Shown here in pieces: positions 59,837-64,000 of a stretch of DNA of 64,000 nucleotides. Source of the DNA: Rhodoferax sp. (lineage in GTDB: Bacteria; Pseudomonadota; Gammaproteobacteria; Burkholderiales; Burkholderiaceae_C). Location: the NCBI RefSeq assembly GCF_013297935.1, contig NZ_JAAFIX010000003.1:1-64000 (forward strand), read 5' to 3'. Positions within the stretch are counted from its first letter, which is position 1. The number at the start of each line of letters is the position of its first letter. The notes below the pieces were generated by a model, which was not told where the DNA came from, did not search any database, and was given only the letters and a program-made list of their open reading frames with translations. Position numbers and translations under genes: made by a program.

Positions 59837-61054
59837 ATGGATCTGGCATTCACGCCTGAAGAACAAGCCTTCCGCGAGGAGGTGCGCAGCTGGGTGCACA
59901 CCCATTTGCCACCGGACATCGCCCACAAAGTGCACAACGCGCTGGAACTCACCCGCGAAGACCACCAGCGCTGGGCCAAAATTTTGGGCGCCAAAGGCTG
60001 GCTGGGCTTCGGCTGGCCCAAGGAGTTCGGCGGCCCCGGTTGGACGGCCATTCAGAAACATTTGTTTGAAGAAGAGTGCGCCCTCGCCTGTGCGCCCCGC
60101 GTGATTCCGTTCGGCCCGGTGATGGTGGCACCGGTCATCATGGCGTTTGGTACGCCCGAGCAGCAGCAGCGCTTTTTGCCCGGCATTGCCAGCGGCGAGG
60201 TGTGGTGGAGCCAGGGCTACAGCGAGCCGGGCTCGGGCTCGGACCTGGCCTCGGTCAAAACCCGCGCCGAACTCGTGACATCGGGCCAGGGCGACAAATA
60301 CATCGTCAACGGCCAAAAGACTTGGACCACGATGGGCCAGTACGGCGAGTGGATTTTTTGCCTGGTGCGAACCAGCAATGAAGGCAAGCCGCAAACCGGT
60401 ATCAGCTTCTTGCTGATCGACATGAAGAGCCCGGGCGTGACCGTGCGCCCCATCATCATGTTGGACGGCGGCCACGAGGTGAACGAGGTGTTTTTCGACA
60501 ACGTCGAGGTGCCTGCCGAGAACCTCATCGGCGAAGAAAACAAGGGCTGGACCTACGCCAAGCACCTGCTGAGCCACGAGCGCACCAACATTGCCGACGT
60601 GAACCGCAGCAAGCGCGAGCTCGAACGCCTGAAGCAGATTGCCAAGCGCGAAGGCGTGTGGGAAGACAACCGCTTCCGCGACGAGATTGCCAAACTCGAA
60701 GTGGACGTGGTGGCGCTGGAGATGATGGTGCTGCGCGTGCTCTCGGCCGAGAAGAGCGGCAAGAACTCGCTCGACATTGCTGGCCTGTTGAAGATTCGCG
60801 GCAGCGAGATCCAGCAGCGCTACAGCGAACTCATGATGCTGGCCGCCGGCCCCTTTGCCCTGCCCCTGATCCGCGAGGCCATGGAGGCCGGCTGGCAAGG
60901 CGACGCCGCTGCCGGAGCCCTAGGCGGTTTCCCCGGTGGCGAAGTGGGCAACGCGCCTTTGGCCTCTCAGTACTTCAACCTGCGCAAAACCACCATTTAC
61001 GGCGGCAGCAACGAAGTGCAACGCAACATCGTCTCCCAGGTTGTCCTGGGCTAA
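59837..61054 (+). CDS. acyl-CoA dehydrogenase, pimeloyl-CoA dehydrogenase large-subunit type
   Basis: A 405-residue flavoprotein: MDLAFTPEEQAFREEVRSWV, GWPKEFGGPGWTAIQKHLFE, WWSQGYSEPGSGSDLAS (FAD/substrate), KTWTTMGQYGEWIFCLVRT and the C-terminal FAD segment TIYGGSNEVQRNIVSQVVLG. It looks like the large subunit (PimC-type) of a heteromeric acyl-CoA dehydrogenase acting on dicarboxyl- or ring-derived CoA esters. The next gene encodes the matching small subunit, 12 bp away. No thiolase or CoA ligase genes are visible. Confidence 0.88.
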   Translation: MDLAFTPEEQAFREEVRSWVHTHLPPDIAHKVHNALELTREDHQRWAKILGAKGWLGFGWPKEFGGPGWTAIQKHLFEEECALACAPRVIPFGPVMVAPVIMAFGTPEQQQRFLPGIASGEVWWSQGYSEPGSGSDLASVKTRAELVTSGQGDKYIVNGQKTWTTMGQYGEWIFCLVRTSNEGKPQTGISFLLIDMKSPGVTVRPIIMLDGGHEVNEVFFDNVEVPAENLIGEENKGWTYAKHLLSHERTNIADVNRSKRELERLKQIAKREGVWEDNRFRDEIAKLEVDVVALEMMVLRVLSAEKSGKNSLDIAGLLKIRGSEIQQRYSELMMLAAGPFALPLIREAMEAGWQGDAAAGALGGFPGGEVGNAPLASQYFNLRKTTIYGGSNEVQRNIVSQVVLG

Positions 61055-61066
61055 GTGGAGAAGAAC

Positions 61067-62182
61067 ATGGACTTTGATTTTTCTGACGACCAGGAACAAC
61101 TTCGCGACGCGGTGCGCAAATACGTCGACAAGGCGTACACCTTCGATCGCCGCCGCTCGGCTGAAAAAGCCGGTGGCTTTGATGCTGCCGCCTACACCGA
61201 GCTGGCCGAGCTAGGCCTGACCGGCCTGTATGTGTCCGAAGACGATGGCGGCATGGGCATGGGCCCCATTGAGGGCATGGTGGTCATGGAGGAGCTGGGC
61301 CGCGGCATGGTGATGGAGCCGCTGGCCCAGAGCCTGATTGCAGGTGCCGTGCTCGCCGCTTACGCGGACGCGGCCACCCGCGCCGCCTGGCTACCGGGTG
61401 TGAGCAGTGGCGAGAAGCTGGTGGTGCTCGCCTACCAGGAGCGCGGCAGCCGCTACGCACTCGACGGAATTGCAGGAAAAGCCCACCAAGCCCCCGGCGG
61501 CTACGTGCTGAACGCTACCAAAAGCATAGTAGCCGCCGGCGACAAGGCCGATGCCTACATCGTCTCCGCCAAGGTCAACAGCGTGATGGGCCTGTTTCTG
61601 GTGGAGCGTGAATCCGCTGGCGTGAGCGCCCGGGGCTACAACACCCAGGGTGGTGGCCGCGCGGCAGAGCTTGCCTTCAAAAACGCACCTGCCACGCTGA
61701 TTACCACCCAAGGCTTGGCCGCCTTGGAGCATGCGGTGGACATCGGCATTGCCGCCACCTGCGCCGAGGCCGTGGGTGTGATGGACAAGACGCTGGACAT
61801 CACCGCCGACTACCTCAATACCCGCAAGCAATTCGGCGTGGCGATCTCCAGCTTTCAGGCCCTGCGCCATCGCATGGCAGACATGAAAATGCAGCTGGAA
61901 CTGGCCCGCTCCATGAGCTTTTATGCCAGCCTCAAACTCAATAGCCCTGCACCGGAGCGACGCGCGGCCATGGCCCGGGCCAAGTTTCAACTGGGCCAGA
62001 GCATGCGCTTTGTGGGCCAACAGGCGGTGCAATTGCATGGTGGTATCGGGGTGACGGACGAATACATCGTCAGCCACTATTTCCGCAAGCTCACAGAGCT
62101 CGAAATGACCTTCGGTGACAGCCTGCACCACCTGGCCGAAGTGTCGGCCCGCATGCAGGACACGGCCGGCGTGTTCGCCTGA
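61067..62182 (+). CDS. acyl-CoA dehydrogenase, pimeloyl-CoA dehydrogenase small-subunit type
   Basis: A 371-residue acyl-CoA dehydrogenase homologue: MDFDFSDDQEQLRDAVRKYV, LGLTGLYVSEDDGGMGMGPI, RKQFGVAISSFQALRHRMAD and VQLHGGIGVTDEYIVSHYFR. The pairing with the preceding gene and the start fit PimD-type partners, where the two subunits share FAD and substrate sites. The ATG at 61067 follows GGAG; a GTG four codons earlier abuts the upstream stop. The substrate is not known. Confidence 0.87.
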   Translation: MDFDFSDDQEQLRDAVRKYVDKAYTFDRRRSAEKAGGFDAAAYTELAELGLTGLYVSEDDGGMGMGPIEGMVVMEELGRGMVMEPLAQSLIAGAVLAAYADAATRAAWLPGVSSGEKLVVLAYQERGSRYALDGIAGKAHQAPGGYVLNATKSIVAAGDKADAYIVSAKVNSVMGLFLVERESAGVSARGYNTQGGGRAAELAFKNAPATLITTQGLAALEHAVDIGIAATCAEAVGVMDKTLDITADYLNTRKQFGVAISSFQALRHRMADMKMQLELARSMSFYASLKLNSPAPERRAAMARAKFQLGQSMRFVGQQAVQLHGGIGVTDEYIVSHYFRKLTELEMTFGDSLHHLAEVSARMQDTAGVFA

Positions 62183-62320
62183 TCGCCTGCTGCAGGTAGC
62201 GCAACCGAGTACGCAAGCACCGGCCATTTCCGCTGCTTGCGCCCGGGTTTTGTGTGTAGGATGTTCGGCACCCATGACACACGTTTTTTCACTCCGCTGA
62301 GCGACCGAAGACCCGGCACC

Positions 62321-64000
62321 ATGCGCAGGCAAGTTCCCTCCTCTGTGACCGGCATCCGGGCCAACCTGAAAAGCCTGTACTCGGCCCCTACCCCGCAGGC
62401 CGCCAGGCTGCGAGCCAGCCACTTGAGCACGGTGGTCCGGCTGACCCCGGAGATGATGCTGGCCAACATCGGTGCCGCTGGCCTGGTGCTCTGGATCTAT
62501 GCCCCCGAGGTGCCCTGGCATTTGCTGCTGTGGTTCGCCACCTTGTTGGGGGTGTGCTTTTTTGCACTGCGCAGCTGGCGGGCCACCTTGGGCCGTCGTA
62601 TTACCTCGGCCCCACCATCTGCCGCACACCGCTCGACCTTGCACGCCTCAGTACTGAGTGCGGTGTGGTCTTACATCACGGTTGTCTGCTTCCCGCAGGC
62701 CACCAGCGACCAGCAATTGGTCATGGCCGTGCTGCTGACCGGCATGATTGGTGTCGGTGGCTTTGTGCTCTACCCCATGCCTCTGGCGAGCTTGGCCTAT
62801 GTCGCCATATTCAGCGGGAGTGCCCTCTACGCTCTTTGGCAAGGTGGAGAACCGGCCTTCGCCGGTGTGGCCGGCTTGTTGCTGGTGTATTCGCCCTTGG
62901 TCGTGCTGGGCTCCTTAACCGCCTGGCACCAGTCCACGGCACTGTTTGATGCCCAATCCCGCTCCTTGCAGCAGGAGCAAATGGTGTCTGTGCTGCTCTC
63001 AGATTTCGAACAAAACGCAGGCGACGCGCTGTGGGAGAGCAACCAGTTGGGGCAACTGGTTCACCTTTCGCCCAAGTTACATGCCTTGTTCAATTTGCCG
63101 CAAGACGCGCATGAGTCCCACATCCTGACCGTTTTGCAGGAACAGGGCACCATAGGCGCCCAACACCTCGCCAGAGCTTTGGCCCAGGTCCAGCCCTTCA
63201 AGGACTTGCGCCTGACCTTGTTAGCAGGCACCGGAGAGCGGCATTTAACGATCAACGGCAAGCCGCTCCTGGATGAAAACGGCGGGTTTTCCGGCTGGCG
63301 TGGCGTGGTGTCCGACGTCACGAACGAGGTCAACACCTCCCAGCAACTTGAAAAGCAGGCGCACACCGACTCTCTGACGGGGCTGACCAACCGCTTCTGG
63401 CTGCGTGCCTCGCTGGAGCAGATGCTGGCCCGCCAGCAAGCCCTGGCCCTGATGGCCATAGACCTGGACCGCTTTAAGGCGGTGAACGACCAGCATGGCC
63501 ACAGCACCGGCGACGAAGTGTTGCAGCAAATTGCGCAGCGCCTCTCCGGCTACCTGGCCGTGCAAGGCATGGTGGCGCGGCTGGGAGGGGACGAATTCGC
63601 AGTGGTTTTATCAACGCCTGAGGGAATCGAAGACGCGCTGTCCATCGCGCGCCGGATCGTACACCTGCTGCACGAGCCCTTGCACTTGCAGGGGCGCCGG
63701 CTCAGCGTAGGGGGCAGTGTGGGCCTGACTATCAGCACCGGCAACGCCCACACCCTGGACGAGCTGATGGTGCAAGCCGACATCGCGCTGTACGCGGCCA
63801 AGGACGCCGGTCGCGGGCAATGTGTGGCGTACACCCCGGAGTTAGGCGCCATGAATCAGCGCCGCGCCCAGATTGAAGAGGGTCTGCGCCACGCCATGCA
63901 CCGCAAGGAGCTGCAGCTCTACTGGCAGCCCAAAGTGGACCTCCAGAGCTGGAAAATTGTGGGCGCGGAAACACTGATGCGCTGGCAACACCCTACGCTG
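62321..64000 (+). CDS. membrane PAS-GGDEF-EAL protein (3' end outside window)
   Basis: The frame is open from the ATG at 62321 to the right edge (560 codons). About six membrane helices fill residues 45-205 (MLANIGAAGLVLWIY, LVMAVLLTGMIGVGGFVLY, GVAGLLLVYSPLVVLGSL), a MASE-like sensor. A PAS-like region follows (about 215-345), then GGDEF (about 350-510) with RLGGDEF intact but without the RxxD inhibitory site five residues before it. An EAL domain begins near 530; its motif reads ETL (VGAETLMRWQHP), keeping the metal-binding Glu. Phosphodiesterase activity cannot be judged because the rest is missing. Confidence 0.9.
   Translation, partial: MRRQVPSSVTGIRANLKSLYSAPTPQAARLRASHLSTVVRLTPEMMLANIGAAGLVLWIYAPEVPWHLLLWFATLLGVCFFALRSWRATLGRRITSAPPSAAHRSTLHASVLSAVWSYITVVCFPQATSDQQLVMAVLLTGMIGVGGFVLYPMPLASLAYVAIFSGSALYALWQGGEPAFAGVAGLLLVYSPLVVLGSLTAWHQSTALFDAQSRSLQQEQMVSVLLSDFEQNAGDALWESNQLGQLVHLSPKLHALFNLPQDAHESHILTVLQEQGTIGAQHLARALAQVQPFKDLRLTLLAGTGERHLTINGKPLLDENGGFSGWRGVVSDVTNEVNTSQQLEKQAHTDSLTGLTNRFWLRASLEQMLARQQALALMAIDLDRFKAVNDQHGHSTGDEVLQQIAQRLSGYLAVQGMVARLGGDEFAVVLSTPEGIEDALSIARRIVHLLHEPLHLQGRRLSVGGSVGLTISTGNAHTLDELMVQADIALYAAKDAGRGQCVAYTPELGAMNQRRAQIEEGLRHAMHRKELQLYWQPKVDLQSWKIVGAETLMRWQHPTL

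Noticed and set aside
61514..61541. A further interspersed repeat copy inside the second acyl-CoA dehydrogenase gene
   Set aside because: Only the first part (GCTA, ATAG, GCCG) resembles the family and the residues look like normal family sequence, so I treat it as chance.

Overview
The window looks like chromosomal DNA of a betaproteobacterium of the order Burkholderiales, most likely family Comamonadaceae (Rhodoferax/Curvibacter-like). This rests on the high GC content, the protein families present and the gene order around ftsK-lolA-rarA, trxB and rpmB-rpmG; no rRNA gene is present to confirm it. I found no integrase, transposase, phage structural gene or CRISPR array.

Layout. 1-9.7 kb: the 3' end of an alpha-2-macroglobulin gene and pbpC, normally neighbours, are separated by about 5.6 kb of accessory genes (an AT-rich membrane protein of unknown function, a TetR/DUF1304 divergent pair, a SLOG-fold protein, an Old Yellow Enzyme and a RhuM-family protein). 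9.7-18 kb: the DUF3999/DUF2339 membrane pair, an FMN-dependent lactate dehydrogenase, an orphan Tat-type solute-binding protein and an unusual DinB. 18.3-26.3 kb: four co-directional genes forming a sensory block: a PAS-containing chemoreceptor with a perfect FNR-type box upstream, a PAS-GAF-PAS-GGDEF-EAL protein, an orphan TRAP-type binding protein and a membrane GGDEF-EAL protein whose start overlaps the stop of the binding protein. 26.3-40.8 kb: housekeeping and metabolic genes (queF, yaaA, moaC, valS, a TusA-like gene, a NUDIX gene, cysM, tRNA-Leu, a PAP2 phosphatase, an iron-sulfur flavin reductase). 40.9-44.5 kb: branched-chain amino acid ABC transporter livHMGF without its binding protein. 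44.7-52.3 kb: a crp-like gene, ftsK, lolA, mscS and rarA in one direction, then trxB and rpmB-rpmG in the other, the latter behind a structured leader. 52.5-64 kb: an oxygen-dependent fatty-acid desaturase, an RsmB-like methyltransferase, a two-component system divergent from a five-EF-hand protein, purN, yceH, a pair of acyl-CoA dehydrogenases, and a membrane GGDEF-EAL protein that runs off the right edge.

The most interesting signal is not a gene. A short interspersed repeat of about 50-60 bp (core ATAGCTGCTTGCGCA followed about ten bases later by GGGCTA) occurs at least ten times. It does not stay between genes. It encodes the signal peptides of both PbpC and LolA in the same reading frame, sits in frame inside PbpC and RarA, makes up much of the DinB C-terminus, and provides stop codons for several other genes and the start of one. 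A second kind of element, a stem-loop with variable arms and a shared inner sequence, appears in frame inside valS and again between two mirror-image terminators after rpmG. Both deserve a genome-wide search.
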